From: JAJVHZ01 sp041395385
GTDB lineage: Bacteria > Pseudomonadota > Gammaproteobacteria > JAJPIJ01
Reading direction: 5' to 3'
Assembly: GCA_041395385.1 (NCBI GenBank)
Contig: JAWLAN010000013.1
Span: 81,373-145,372 of the forward strand
DNA: 64,000 nt
The notes under the pieces were generated by a model that searched no databases, had not been told where the DNA came from, and saw nothing but the letters and a program-made list of their open reading frames with translations. Of the stretch, positions 25,154-34,398 are shown piece after piece. A program made the translations under genes and the position numbers. Each line of letters starts with the position of its first letter. The first letter of the stretch is position 1.

Positions 25154-25447
25154 ATGCATGGACAGGGCCCACGTGTGGCGATCCGGTACTGCACCCGGTG
25201 CCGCTTCGTCCTGCGCGCCGGCTGGCTGGCGCAGGAGCTCCTGATGACCTTCGGCGAGATGCTGGGCGAGCTCGCGCTGGTGCCCGGCACCGGCGGCGTG
25301 TTCGAGGTCTATCTCGACGGCGAGCTGCTGTTCGCGCGGGAGCGTGAGGGGCGCTTTCCGGAGTCCAAGGAACTCAAGCAGCTGATCCGCGACAGGATCG
25401 CCCCGGCGATGGAACTCGGACACAGCGATCGCGGCGGCCAGCGATGA
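25154..25447 (+). CDS. SelT/SelW/SelH (Rdx) family thioredoxin-like protein
   Basis: A protein of 97 residues. The sequence VAIRYCTRCRFVLRAGWLAQELL contains the CxxC redox pair typical of bacterial Rdx proteins (cysteine homologues of selenoprotein W, where the second position can be selenocysteine). GTGGVFEVYLDGELLFAR is the characteristic middle. GGAGG precedes ATG 25154. The function of the family is a redox or thiol-binding role of uncertain target. It is read toward the PP2C fusion gene, with the stops 14 bases apart. Confidence 0.9.
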   Translation: MHGQGPRVAIRYCTRCRFVLRAGWLAQELLMTFGEMLGELALVPGTGGVFEVYLDGELLFAREREGRFPESKELKQLIRDRIAPAMELGHSDRGGQR

Positions 25448-25460
25448 GCGCGCGCCTGCG

Positions 25461-27380
25461 CTAATCCTCGCGAACGACGCGGAAGCCGATGCTTTCATGT
25501 CCGCGCGCGGGCGGCCACTTGTCGCGACGGGCGGCGCGTATCGATTTCGGCGGCACGTCATAGCTGCCGCCGCGCACCACCCGTTCGGTGCACTCCTCCG
25601 TCTCACGGGCGCTGCCGTCCGTGGGCGCCTCGTCGTAATTCGGCAGATAGCAGTCCTGCACCCATTCGGCGACGTTGCCGGCGGTGTCGAAAAGGCCGAA
25701 GGCGTTGGCGCCGAAGCTGCCCACGTCGACCGGTTTGACCGGCTTCAGATCCGGCGAGCACCCGAAGCAGTGCGCCATGGCGGGCTGCGGTGTGCGGCCC
25801 CAATGCCAGTACTGCGGATCGGATCCGGCGGCGGCCGCGTACTCCCACTCCGCCTCGGTCGCGAGCCGATAATTCTTGCCCGTCTGCGCCGACAGCCAGC
25901 GCGCGTAGGCCACCGCGTCATTCCAGCTGATCCCGGAGACGGGAGCGGAGTCTCCCAGTCCGAACGGGTTCGGCGGCTGTCGGAACTGCGCGTACTGCGC
26001 ATTGGTGATCTCGGTGCGGCTGATGGCGAACCGGCGCAGGGTCACGGAGTGACGCGGATGCTCGGTCGCCTCCGGCCAGCTTCCCGCGCTGCCCATCTCG
26101 AAGCTTCCACCGTGCACCCACACCATGGGCGGTCCATTGCCGTCGCGGAATTCCTCGATCGGCGGAGGCGGTGTGGTCGTGACCGCGGGTTCCGGTTGAG
26201 GCGCGGCCTCCGGGGCGGGCGTCGGCTCCGGCTCGGTCGAGGTGGGCGCGGGCGACGGTTCCTCCGGTTCCGGTGCGGGCGTGATCGTCGTGGTCGTCGG
26301 CGCGTTCACGCCGGCGAGTAGGGCGGCCACGGTCGGGTTGGCCAGGATCTGGTCGCGGTAGAGATAGGCGGCGGCACCGCCGCCCGCCAACGCCAGCAGC
26401 AGCAGTACCAGCGGCCAGCGGCTGGGACGCACGTAGGCGTCGCGCGGGTCGGTGCGCTTGGCCGCGCGCCGGACCGGGCGCGGCGCAGGGGCCGGTTCGG
26501 AGACCGGCGTGCTGGCGAACTCGGCCGGGCCGCTGACGGAGGCGGCCGCCCGCTCCGCGGATCGGCCCTCGGCCACGATGTCCTTCAGCACCGGCTTGCC
26601 GTTGGCGGTGCGCTCGCCGCGTCCGGGCAGGTCGATGACCACGACGGTGGTGTTGTCCTGTCGCGGGATCGCCGCCTCCTCCACACCCTTCAGGAGCACC
26701 GACACGAACTCGCGCGCGCCCTTGGAGCCGTCGGAGTAGGAGAGGATCTTGGCCGAGTTGAGCGAATCCAGACCGTCGGTGGACATGATGATCCGGTCGC
26801 CGGGGTGCAGCGCGTACGGTTCGTCCGGGCAATCGACCTCGGCGATCTCGTCACCCGAGAGCGCGCTCATCAGCATGTTGCGGGAAAAGCCCGCCTCCGG
26901 CTCCACCGGCCGGCCGGCCGCGGCCATGCGATCGAGAAATCCGCCGTAGCTGTGGCAGACGTTCTTCTTCTCCAGCGTGCCGCTGCGCAGAAGGTACAGA
27001 TGACTGTCGCCGACGCTGATCCAGTAAAGCTTCTGGTCCACGACCAGTGCGGCGACCAGCGTGCAGCCCATCCCGCGCAGCGCCGGGGTCTCGCGTACGG
27101 TGTCGGTGATCGAGGCGTTGGCGGCGCGCACGGCCTCCTGCAGCATCGCCGGCACGTCGTTGGTGGGGAAGTGAGAGGTGACGTGCTTGTTGAAGGTCTG
27201 CACCGCCATGTTGCTGGCGACGTTGCCGGCGGCGTGCCCGCCCATGCCGTCGGCGACGATGACCAGAGACGCCGAATCCTTCTCCTCACTGCCGCCGATG
27301 GTTGTGATCAGAAATGCATCTTCCTGATAATCGCGGGCCCCGTTGATTTGCGAGCCGGAGATGTCTAGCGTCTGCGCCAT
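25461..27380 (-). CDS. PP2C phosphatase - membrane helix - FGE/SUMF1-like domain fusion
   Basis: A protein of 639 residues with three parts. Residues 1-255 are a PP2C serine/threonine phosphatase with intact metal ligands: RDYQED (Glu20, Asp21), VADGMGGH (Asp44), STDGLD (Asp202) and RQDNTT (Asp242). A membrane helix at 322-341 (WPLVLLLLALAGG) is followed by a Pro/Glu/Thr-rich linker (360-410) and a formylglycine-generating-enzyme-like domain (415-639: VHGGSFEMGS, PVSGISWNDAVAYARWLS, LATEAEWEYAAA, GLFDTAGNVAEWVQDC, RGGSYDV, GFRVVRE). The two catalytic cysteines of true FGE are missing near RGGSYDVPPKSIRAARR, so this domain is probably a ligand-binding module outside the membrane, stabilised by CFGC and two further cysteines. 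A transmembrane sensor that dephosphorylates cytoplasmic targets is the inference. No kinase is adjacent. Confidence 0.9.
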   Translation of the reverse strand: MAQTLDISGSQINGARDYQEDAFLITTIGGSEEKDSASLVIVADGMGGHAAGNVASNMAVQTFNKHVTSHFPTNDVPAMLQEAVRAANASITDTVRETPALRGMGCTLVAALVVDQKLYWISVGDSHLYLLRSGTLEKKNVCHSYGGFLDRMAAAGRPVEPEAGFSRNMLMSALSGDEIAEVDCPDEPYALHPGDRIIMSTDGLDSLNSAKILSYSDGSKGAREFVSVLLKGVEEAAIPRQDNTTVVVIDLPGRGERTANGKPVLKDIVAEGRSAERAAASVSGPAEFASTPVSEPAPAPRPVRRAAKRTDPRDAYVRPSRWPLVLLLLALAGGGAAAYLYRDQILANPTVAALLAGVNAPTTTTITPAPEPEEPSPAPTSTEPEPTPAPEAAPQPEPAVTTTPPPPIEEFRDGNGPPMVWVHGGSFEMGSAGSWPEATEHPRHSVTLRRFAISRTEITNAQYAQFRQPPNPFGLGDSAPVSGISWNDAVAYARWLSAQTGKNYRLATEAEWEYAAAAGSDPQYWHWGRTPQPAMAHCFGCSPDLKPVKPVDVGSFGANAFGLFDTAGNVAEWVQDCYLPNYDEAPTDGSARETEECTERVVRGGSYDVPPKSIRAARRDKWPPARGHESIGFRVVRED

Positions 27381-27603
27381 GTTTAACCGTCGCCCGTCTG
27401 TTACCCGTCTGTCGGGCCAGCACCTGGCCCATGGTTGGACTGACCCTGCCGCTCATGCCGGCCCCGGGTCCGCACTGCCCGTTTTCGTGCTCCGCACACG
27501 CTATATCGAATGCTATCAGGCGGTTACAGGGTAATGCTAGCAGCAAACCTAAGAATTGACAAAGATTCTCCCGCCGGTCTGTCCCGAGGCTGAGCCCCTG
27601 GCC

Positions 27604-30600
27604 ATGGACGTCCACACCCAGGCGGAGCTCAACGCCGCGCTGGCTGATTGTATGCCGGCGGACCGGCGCGCGCTGCAGCGGCTTTGGCATCGCCTGCGGC
27701 ATCAGCGCGGACGCCCGGAGGGCTCGCCGCTGGCGAGCGAGTTTCAGGTCCGGCTCGCACGTGCGCGCGAGCGGCTGCAGCGGCGGGCCGGGATGCTTCC
27801 GGCGCCGACCTTCCCGGCGGAGCTGCCGGTGTGCGCGCGCCGCGACGAGTTGGCGCGCGCCATCGCGGCCCACCAGGTCGTCGTCGTATGCGGGGAGACC
27901 GGTTCGGGCAAGTCCACCCAATTGCCGAAGATCTGCCTGTCCCTGGGCCGCGGCGTTCGGGGTGTCATCGGGCACACCCAGCCGCGGCGCATCGCGGCCC
28001 GAACGTTGGCCGCCCGGATCGCCGCGGAGCTGGGCAGCGCGGTGGGCGCGGCGGTCGGCTACAAGGTGCGCTTCAGCGAGCAGGTCGGCGAGAACACCTA
28101 CGTCAAGCTCATGACCGACGGCATCCTGCTCGCCGAAACCCAGGCCGATCGCCGTCTGGAGGCCTACGACACGCTCATCATCGACGAGGCCCACGAGCGC
28201 AGTCTGAACATCGACTTCCTGCTCGGGTACCTGAAGTCGCTGCTGCCGAAGCGGCCCGACCTGAAGCTCATCGTCACCTCCGCCACCATCGACCCGGAGA
28301 AGTTCTCGCGCCATTTCGACGGGGCGCCGATCATCGAAGTCTCCGGGCGCACCTATCCCGTCGAGATACGCTACCGGCCGCCGCTGCAGGACGAGGAGAC
28401 CGAGGAGGTCGACCTCAACGCCGGCATCGTCGAGGCGGTGCGTGAGCTCTCGCGCATCGATCGCGGCGACATCCTGGTGTTTCTCCCCGGCGAGCGGGAG
28501 ATCCGCGACGCCGCCGAGGCGCTCGGCCGGGAGCGACTCGGCGACACGGAGATCCTGCCGCTATACGCGCGGCTCACGGCCGCCGAGCAGCAGCGCATCT
28601 TCGAGCCGCACGCGCGCCGGCACATCGTGCTCGCCACCAACGTCGCCGAGACCTCGCTCACCGTACCCGGCGTGCGGTACGTCGTCGACACCGGGCTCGC
28701 CCGGGTGAGCCGCTACAGTCCGCGCACCAAGGTGCAGCGCCTGCCGATCGAGCGGATCTCGCGGTCCTCGGCCGATCAGCGGGCGGGCCGCTGCGGGCGC
28801 ACCGCCGAGGGCGTGTGCGTGCGCCTGTACAGCGAGGAGGATCACCTGAGCCGGCCGGCCTACACCGATCCGGAGATCCGGCGCACCAACCTGGCCGCGG
28901 TCATCCTGCAACTGGAGTCGCTCGGACTCGGGGAGGTCGACGAGTTCCCCTTTCTCGACCCGCCGGAACGGCGCTACATCAACGACGCCTACACGCTGCT
29001 CTACGAGCTGGGAGCCGTGGACGAGGCGCGAGCCCTCACCGCGCTCGGCCGCACACTGGCGCGACTGCCGTTGGACCCGCGCATCGGCAGGCTGATCGTC
29101 GCCGGGCACGAGGGGCACTGCCTGACCGAACTGCTCATCATCGCCGCTGTGCTCGGCATCCAGGATCCGCGCGAATTCCCGCTCGAGGCGCGCGAGGCGG
29201 CCACCGCGGCCCAGGCAGTCTTCAACGACGAACGCTCGGATTTTCTCTGGTACGTCAATTTCTGGAACGCCTACGAGGAGCAGGCGCGCTCGCTGTCGAA
29301 GCAGCGGCTGGCGCAATGGTGCCGCGAGCATTACGTCTCGCCGGCGCGCGTGCGCGAGTGGCGCGACACCTGGAACCAGTTGCGCGAGCTGGCCTCGGAG
29401 CTGAAGTACCGCGGCAACGCGGCGCCGGCGCAGTACGCCTCGGTGCACTGCGCCCTGCTGACGGGGTATCTCAGTCAGATCGCATTCCGCACCGACGCCA
29501 GCGAGTATCTCGGCACGCGCGGCATCAAGCCGGCCATCTTCCCGGGCTCGGCACAGTTCCGGCGCCGGCCGAAGTGGTTCGTGGCCGCCCAGATCGTGGA
29601 GACCTCCCGGCTGTACGCGCGCAACGTCGCGGCCGTGGAGCCGGAGTGGATCGAGCAGACGGGCGGGCACCTGCTGCAGCGCAGTTACGGCGATCCACAC
29701 TGGGAGCGGCGCGCCGGGCGCGTCAGCGCCTACGAAAAATCGACGTTGCTCGGCCTGACGATTGCCAGCGGGCGCAGGGTGGACTTCGGACGCATCAATC
29801 CCGCCGAGGCGCGCGATATCTTCATCCGCGAGGCGCTGGTGAACGGCCAGTTCGATACCGACGCGGCGTTCTTCGCCCGCAACCGGGTGCTGTTCGAGGA
29901 ATTGCGCATCTTCGAGCACAAGGCGCGGCGGCTGGACATCCTCGCCGACGAGCAGGCCATCTTCGACTTCTACGACCAGCGCATCCCGGAGAATGTCTGC
30001 GAGCGGCGAACCTTCGAGCGGTGGCTCAGGCAGGCCGAGCGCGCCGACCCGGATCTGCTGCACATCCCGCGCGAGTATCTGCTGCGCGGCGAGCCGGTGG
30101 CCGCCGGGCTGTTCCCGGACCAGCTGCGCATCGGCGGACTGGATCTGGCCCTGTCGTACCGCTTCGAGCCGGGCCACGAGGAGGACGGAGTGACGGTGAC
30201 CGTGCCCCTGCTCGCCTTGACGCAGCTGTTGCCGGAGCCGTTCGAGTGGCTGGTGCCCGGGCTCATCAAGGAGAAGGTCGGGCTGCTGCTGCGTTCCTTG
30301 CCGAAGGCGCAGCGTCGCGCCCTGGTGCCGATACCGCAGTTCGTCGAACGCTGCCTGGGAAACATGCCCTTCCGCGCCGGCAGCCTGCGCGCGGGGCTGG
30401 CGCGTCATCTCGCGGAGACCGCGGGGGTGCGGCTGAGCGCGGCGGATCTCCGCAACGAGGTGCTGCCGGAGCATCTCGTGATGCGGTTTCGCGTGCTGGA
30501 CGAGAACGGGCGCGCGCTGGCCGCGGGGCGCGATCTCGTGGACCTGCAGCGGCGGCTGGGCGGGACGGTGCGTGCGTCCTTCGCGCAATCCGCGGGATGG

Positions 30601-31485
30601 GAGCCGCACCCCGGCAAGATCACCCGCTGGGATTTCGGCGATCTGCCGGCCACGGTGCTGGTGGAGCGCGCCGGCGCGAAGGTGACGGGCTACCCGGCCC
30701 TCGAAGACCTCGGGGATGGCGTGCGGCTGTGCGTGCTCGACACCGCCGCGCGCGCGAGCGCGCTCAGCCGCGCGGGGCTGCGGCGCCTGTACATGCTCGA
30801 GCTCAACGCCCAGGTCAAATACCTGCGCCAGAACCTGCCGGACTTTCAGAGGATGAGCCTGCTGTTCGCTCCCATCGGCAAGGCCGAGAGCCTGCGCGAG
30901 GACATCGTGGCGGCGGTCTTCGACCGGGTGTTTCTCGCCGACGCCGGCGTGCCGGCCGGGCAGGAGGAGTTCCGCCGCCGTCGCGAACAGGGCAGGGCAC
31001 AAGTCGTACCGGCCGCCAACGCGCTGTGCGCGCAGGTACTGGAATGCCTCGAGCGCGCGCAGCAACTGCGTCAGCGGCTCGCCGCGCTCGATCGGCCAGC
31101 CTGGCAGGAGACGCTGGCGGACGTGCGGGCGCAGGCGCAGGCGCTGGTGTATCCGGGCTTCGTGAGCGCCACGCCGCCGGAGTGGTTCCGGCATCTGCCG
31201 CGCTATCTGAAGGCGGCGATCGCCCGGCTGGACAAGCTCGCGCGCGAGCCGGCCAGGGACAGGCAGCGCGCGGACCAGCTTCGCCCCCACCTGCAGCGAT
31301 ACGCCGAATGCTGCCGCAGGCAGGGGGCGGATGCCGGCCCGGCACCGCTGCAGGCGTACCGGTGGATGCTCGAGGAGTTCCGCGTGTCGTTGTTCGCGCA
31401 GGAGCTGGGCACAGCCACCGCCGTCTCCGCGGCGCGGCTCGATCGCGAATGGCAGAGCCTCGCGGCGACGAGCCCGAGCCGCTGA
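27604..31485 (+). CDS. hrpA: ATP-dependent RNA helicase
   Basis: A 1293-residue DEAH-box helicase, matching the roughly 1300 residues of E. coli HrpA. Motifs are GETGSGKSTQLPK (I), DEAHERSLNIDFLLG (II, DEAH), SATID (III), NVAETSLTVPG (V) and QRAGRCGR (VI), followed by winged-helix, HA2 and OB-type regions and the long HrpA-specific C-terminus. I start at ATG 27604 (MDVHTQAELNAAL); an in-frame TTG at 27556 would add 16 residues. HrpA is reported to act on mRNA processing and to rescue stalled ribosomes. Its TGA stop lies inside the left arm of the hairpin element at 31482. Confidence 0.95.
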   Translation: MDVHTQAELNAALADCMPADRRALQRLWHRLRHQRGRPEGSPLASEFQVRLARARERLQRRAGMLPAPTFPAELPVCARRDELARAIAAHQVVVVCGETGSGKSTQLPKICLSLGRGVRGVIGHTQPRRIAARTLAARIAAELGSAVGAAVGYKVRFSEQVGENTYVKLMTDGILLAETQADRRLEAYDTLIIDEAHERSLNIDFLLGYLKSLLPKRPDLKLIVTSATIDPEKFSRHFDGAPIIEVSGRTYPVEIRYRPPLQDEETEEVDLNAGIVEAVRELSRIDRGDILVFLPGEREIRDAAEALGRERLGDTEILPLYARLTAAEQQRIFEPHARRHIVLATNVAETSLTVPGVRYVVDTGLARVSRYSPRTKVQRLPIERISRSSADQRAGRCGRTAEGVCVRLYSEEDHLSRPAYTDPEIRRTNLAAVILQLESLGLGEVDEFPFLDPPERRYINDAYTLLYELGAVDEARALTALGRTLARLPLDPRIGRLIVAGHEGHCLTELLIIAAVLGIQDPREFPLEAREAATAAQAVFNDERSDFLWYVNFWNAYEEQARSLSKQRLAQWCREHYVSPARVREWRDTWNQLRELASELKYRGNAAPAQYASVHCALLTGYLSQIAFRTDASEYLGTRGIKPAIFPGSAQFRRRPKWFVAAQIVETSRLYARNVAAVEPEWIEQTGGHLLQRSYGDPHWERRAGRVSAYEKSTLLGLTIASGRRVDFGRINPAEARDIFIREALVNGQFDTDAAFFARNRVLFEELRIFEHKARRLDILADEQAIFDFYDQRIPENVCERRTFERWLRQAERADPDLLHIPREYLLRGEPVAAGLFPDQLRIGGLDLALSYRFEPGHEEDGVTVTVPLLALTQLLPEPFEWLVPGLIKEKVGLLLRSLPKAQRRALVPIPQFVERCLGNMPFRAGSLRAGLARHLAETAGVRLSAADLRNEVLPEHLVMRFRVLDENGRALAAGRDLVDLQRRLGGTVRASFAQSAGWEPHPGKITRWDFGDLPATVLVERAGAKVTGYPALEDLGDGVRLCVLDTAARASALSRAGLRRLYMLELNAQVKYLRQNLPDFQRMSLLFAPIGKAESLREDIVAAVFDRVFLADAGVPAGQEEFRRRREQGRAQVVPAANALCAQVLECLERAQQLRQRLAALDRPAWQETLADVRAQAQALVYPGFVSATPPEWFRHLPRYLKAAIARLDKLAREPARDRQRADQLRPHLQRYAECCRRQGADAGPAPLQAYRWMLEEFRVSLFAQELGTATAVSAARLDREWQSLAATSPSR

Positions 31486-31651
31486 CTCGCAAAGCGGAAA
31501 TGCCAGTCAGGTCCCAGGCGCCGTTCCGGTCGCGGCTGCGGCTGCCGCTCGCGGGACGTCCTGTCCCGCGCGCTACCGTGATGTCGAGTTACATTCCCGA
31601 CTGCGCTCGACATCAAGGCGCGCCGACTCGGATTTCCGCTTTGCGAGTCAG
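31482..31651. repeat. 170-bp hairpin-rich inverted-repeat element between convergent genes
   Basis: A perfect 20-bp inverted repeat (CTGACTCGCAAAGCGGAAAT at 31482-31501 and its complement at 31632-31651) encloses 130 bases. Inside are two more perfect hairpins: CGCGGGAC/GTCCCGCG (31550-31570, 5-base loop) and TGATGTCGAG/CTCGACATCA (31579-31615, 17-base loop). It sits between the ends of hrpA and the facing amidotransferase gene, and the hrpA stop codon is within it. It could be a REP/MITE-like dispersed element or a bidirectional terminator. No second copy was noticed in the window. Confidence 0.8.
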
Positions 31652-31674
31652 GCGCGCGCCGCCAACGGCCGCCG

Positions 31675-32403
31675 CTAGGACGCCGGCCGCGATCGCAGAA
31701 TCCCCATGAAGTTGTCGTAGAGCGTGCGGGCGTCGCGGGCGAACGCGGGCAGCCTGACCTCGGTCTCCCGCGCCAGCGTCGCCGCGGCGCCGACGCCGAG
31801 CACCTTCTCCAGCGCCGCCTCGTACTCTGGCACCGCGGACCACTGCGGCACCGTCTCGGCCGTCACCTCGACGTGGAACTGGATGCCGTAGGCGTGCTGG
31901 CCCACACGCATCGCCTGCACGTCGCACAGCGGCGAGCTGGCGAGCACCGTGGCGCCCGGCGGCGGTTCGAGCACCGCGGCGCCGTGCCATTGCAGACATT
32001 CCATGGTCGGGGAGATGCCGGCGAACAGCGGGTCGGCCTGCCCGGCGCCGTTGATCTGCACCTGCATCACGCCGACCTCGGGCGCGCGTGCCTTGCCCAC
32101 GCGTCCACCCAACGCATCTCCCAGCAGCTGGTGACCGAGGCACAGGCCCAGATAGGGCATCTGGCGATCGAGAACCGCCGCGCGTATGGCGCGCTTCTCG
32201 GGCACCAGCCACGGATGCCGATCCTCCTCCCACACGTCCATCGGCCCGCCCATGACCAGCAGCGCCGTGTACCAGTCCAGGTCGGGGATGGGATCCCCCG
32301 CGTCGAGCTCCACGACATCCCAGGGAATTCCGTCGGCATCGAGGAAATCGCGGAAGATGCCGGGGTGTTCGATATCGAGGTGCTGGAAGACTAAAATGCG
32401 CAT
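31675..32403 (-). CDS. class I glutamine amidotransferase-like protein
   Basis: A protein of 242 residues starting at ATG 32403 (MRILVFQHLDIEHPG). The amidotransferase triad is present: Cys in GLCLGHQLL near residue 85, and His-x-Glu in GIQFHVE near residue 170. VMGGPMDVWEE and the overall layout match the stand-alone GuaA-N-like group that includes gamma-glutamyl peptide hydrolases and poorly characterised amidotransferases. No synthetase domain or partner is next to it. Substrate unknown. Its start region overlaps the putative start of the divergent binding-protein-fold gene. Confidence 0.88.
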   Translation of the reverse strand: MRILVFQHLDIEHPGIFRDFLDADGIPWDVVELDAGDPIPDLDWYTALLVMGGPMDVWEEDRHPWLVPEKRAIRAAVLDRQMPYLGLCLGHQLLGDALGGRVGKARAPEVGVMQVQINGAGQADPLFAGISPTMECLQWHGAAVLEPPPGATVLASSPLCDVQAMRVGQHAYGIQFHVEVTAETVPQWSAVPEYEAALEKVLGVGAAATLARETEVRLPAFARDARTLYDNFMGILRSRPAS

Positions 32404-33220
32404 GGGTTCGGCTCCAGTTCGACGTGACGCGCATGCTACCAAGCCGGAGGCGGCGCTGACGATACCAACTTGGTGTGATGACGGGGATGCGACATTGCTG
32501 GCGAACGACGGTGCTCTGACCCTGATCTGCGCGGATCTCGACGCGCGTCCCCTGTTCTGGACCGAGGCGGATCGCCGCCGGCACGGCTACGAACCGGCCG
32601 TCGCCGCGGCGGCGGCGGGAGCCATGGGATTGACATTGCGGTGGCAGTTCCGGCGCTGGGCCGAATTCGTGCCGTCGCTGCAGGCGGGCGAGGCCGACGC
32701 CATCTGGTGCGGCTGCGCGATCACGGCGGAGCGCGAGCAGAGTTTTCTCTTCTCCAGACCCTATGCGATCTTCGACGAGGCCGTGCTCGTCCGGCGCGGC
32801 GCGGGCGTGAGCTCCCCCTCCGATCTACGTGGGCGCCAGGTCGGCGCGATCGCCGGCAGCACCAACATGGATCTGGCCCGCGGCTGGGGTGACTGCGAGC
32901 TGGTGGCTTTCGACGGCACCTCCGACGACGTCTTCCGGGAGATGATCGATGCCCTGCGGTCGGGGCGGATCGACGCGGTCGTCGACGACGAGCCGGCCTT
33001 CGGCGGTCTGAGCGAGGATCCGGAGCTCGAGACCGCGTTCGTGGCCGCGACCGGGAATCGCTGGGGCGCGGCAATGAGGCCCGACGCGCGGGACCTGAAG
33101 CGGCGGCTCGACGCGGCGATCGGAGCGGTGGTCGACTCGGGCGAGCTCGCCGCGATCTGGCGCGCGTGGTTCCCGCGCAAACCGTTGCCGCCACTGCAGG
33201 GGGACGCATTCGGTGCATGA
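32396..33220 (+). CDS. family 3 solute-binding-protein-fold protein, no signal peptide seen
   Basis: About 274 residues if begun at ATG 32396; the true start may lie up to 30 codons later, since the first residues (MRMGSAPVRRDAHATKPE) look unlike the family. From LTLICADLDARPLFW on it resembles SBP_bac_3 periplasmic amino-acid-binding proteins (LQAGEADAIWCGCAITAEREQSFLFSRPYAIFDEAVLV, DLRGRQVGAIAGST, LRSGRIDAVVDDEPAF). No export signal is visible at any candidate start, so a cytoplasmic sensor or a mis-set start are both possible. The next gene, a CPA2 antiporter, begins with GTG overlapping its stop by eight bases, which suggests coupled function. Confidence 0.75.
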   Translation: MRMGSAPVRRDAHATKPEAALTIPTWCDDGDATLLANDGALTLICADLDARPLFWTEADRRRHGYEPAVAAAAAGAMGLTLRWQFRRWAEFVPSLQAGEADAIWCGCAITAEREQSFLFSRPYAIFDEAVLVRRGAGVSSPSDLRGRQVGAIAGSTNMDLARGWGDCELVAFDGTSDDVFREMIDALRSGRIDAVVDDEPAFGGLSEDPELETAFVAATGNRWGAAMRPDARDLKRRLDAAIGAVVDSGELAAIWRAWFPRKPLPPLQGDAFGA

Positions 33221-34382
33221 CGGCTCCATTGCCAACGCGATCTTCCTGATCTTCGTCGGCGCCTCGGTGCTCGCCACGCTGGCCTTGTACGCGCGGCAGG
33301 CGATGATCGTCGCCTATATCGTGGTCGGCATGCTGCTCGGGCCCTCCGGGCTGGGACTCGTGCACGACGTCGTCTGGCTGAACGGGATCGCCGAGATCGG
33401 CATCATGTTCCTGCTGTACCTGCTCGGCCTCAATCTGGCCCCCAGTCAGCTGACCCGCATGTTCCGCGAGGCGCTCTGGGTCACGGTGGCGAGCTCCCTG
33501 GCGCTCGGACTCATCGGTTTCGCGGTTGCCAGCGCCGGCGGATGGACGACCACCCAGGCGCTCGTGGCGGGCGCCGTGCTCATGTTCTCCAGCACCATCA
33601 TCGGTGTGAAGCTGCTGCCCACGACCACGCTGCATCAACAGCGCATGGGCCAGGTCATGATCAGCGTGCTGCTGCTGCAGGATCTGATCGCCATCGTCAT
33701 CGTGCTGCTCATCGAGGGCGCCGGCGGCGGAACCGATCCCCTCGGCGGCATCGCGCGGCAGCTCGGCGCGCTGGTCGCCGTGGGTGCGATGGCGGCGATA
33801 TTGGAGCGACTGCTGATCGAAAGGCTCATCGCGCGTTTCGATCGCATACAGGAGTACCTGTTCCTGCTGGTGATCGCCTGGTGCCTGGGCATCGCCGAAT
33901 TCGGCGCGTGGCTGGGCCTGCCGCGGGAGATAGGCGCCTTCGTGGCGGGGGTGACGCTCGCGGCCAGCCCGGTGTCGCAGTTCATCGCCGAGAGTCTGAA
34001 GCCGCTGCGCGATTTTTTCCTGGTGCTGTTTTTCTTCTCGCTGGGGGCGGGTTTCAATCTCTCCTCGCTCGTCGAAGTCGCATGGACCGGGGGACTGCTG
34101 GCGCTGTGCTGCCTGGCGCTGAAGCCACTGGTGTTCCGTATGCTCCTGACGAAGGCCGGCGAGAAACCGCGTATGTCTTTCGAGATCGGGGTTCGTCTCG
34201 GCCAGATCAGCGAGTTCTCGCTGTTCGTCGTGGTGGTCGCGCTCAAGGCGGGCGTGATCGGACAAATCCACGCCGATACGCTTAAAATGGCGACGCTGCT
34301 GACATTCGTGGCGTCCTCTTACTGGGTGGTGATGAGATATCCGACGCCGATGGCGATTGCGGACCGACTGCGGCGCGACTGA
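33213..34382 (+). CDS. CPA2-family cation:proton antiporter
   Basis: A 389-residue membrane protein with 12-13 helices resembling the membrane part of KefB/KefC-type antiporters (AYIVVGMLLGPSGLGL, GIMFLLYLLGLNL, SSTIIGVKLLP, LLLQDLIAIVIVLLIEG with the buried Asp, PREIGAFVAGVTLA). It lacks the C-terminal TrkA-N/RCK regulatory domain of KefB and KefC, so control must come from elsewhere. Start GTG 33213 overlaps the upstream stop by eight bases, suggesting that the binding-fold protein is a functional partner. It probably exchanges K+ or Na+ for protons. Confidence 0.9.
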   Translation: MHDGSIANAIFLIFVGASVLATLALYARQAMIVAYIVVGMLLGPSGLGLVHDVVWLNGIAEIGIMFLLYLLGLNLAPSQLTRMFREALWVTVASSLALGLIGFAVASAGGWTTTQALVAGAVLMFSSTIIGVKLLPTTTLHQQRMGQVMISVLLLQDLIAIVIVLLIEGAGGGTDPLGGIARQLGALVAVGAMAAILERLLIERLIARFDRIQEYLFLLVIAWCLGIAEFGAWLGLPREIGAFVAGVTLAASPVSQFIAESLKPLRDFFLVLFFFSLGAGFNLSSLVEVAWTGGLLALCCLALKPLVFRMLLTKAGEKPRMSFEIGVRLGQISEFSLFVVVVALKAGVIGQIHADTLKMATLLTFVASSYWVVMRYPTPMAIADRLRRD

Positions 34383-34398
34383 ATTCAACGGAAAGAAC

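Noticed and set aside
25154..25447. Possible selenoprotein (CxxU) in the SelW-like gene
   Set aside because: The motif reads Cys-Thr-Arg-Cys; there is no in-frame TGA at the second position.
25461..26160. FGE domain as an active formylglycine-generating enzyme
   Set aside because: The segment after RGGSY lacks the catalytic cysteine pair of aerobic FGE; no sulfatase gene is nearby.
28561..31290. A 909-codon minus-strand open frame opposite hrpA
   Set aside because: Antisense shadow of HrpA, no motif, no ribosome-binding site.
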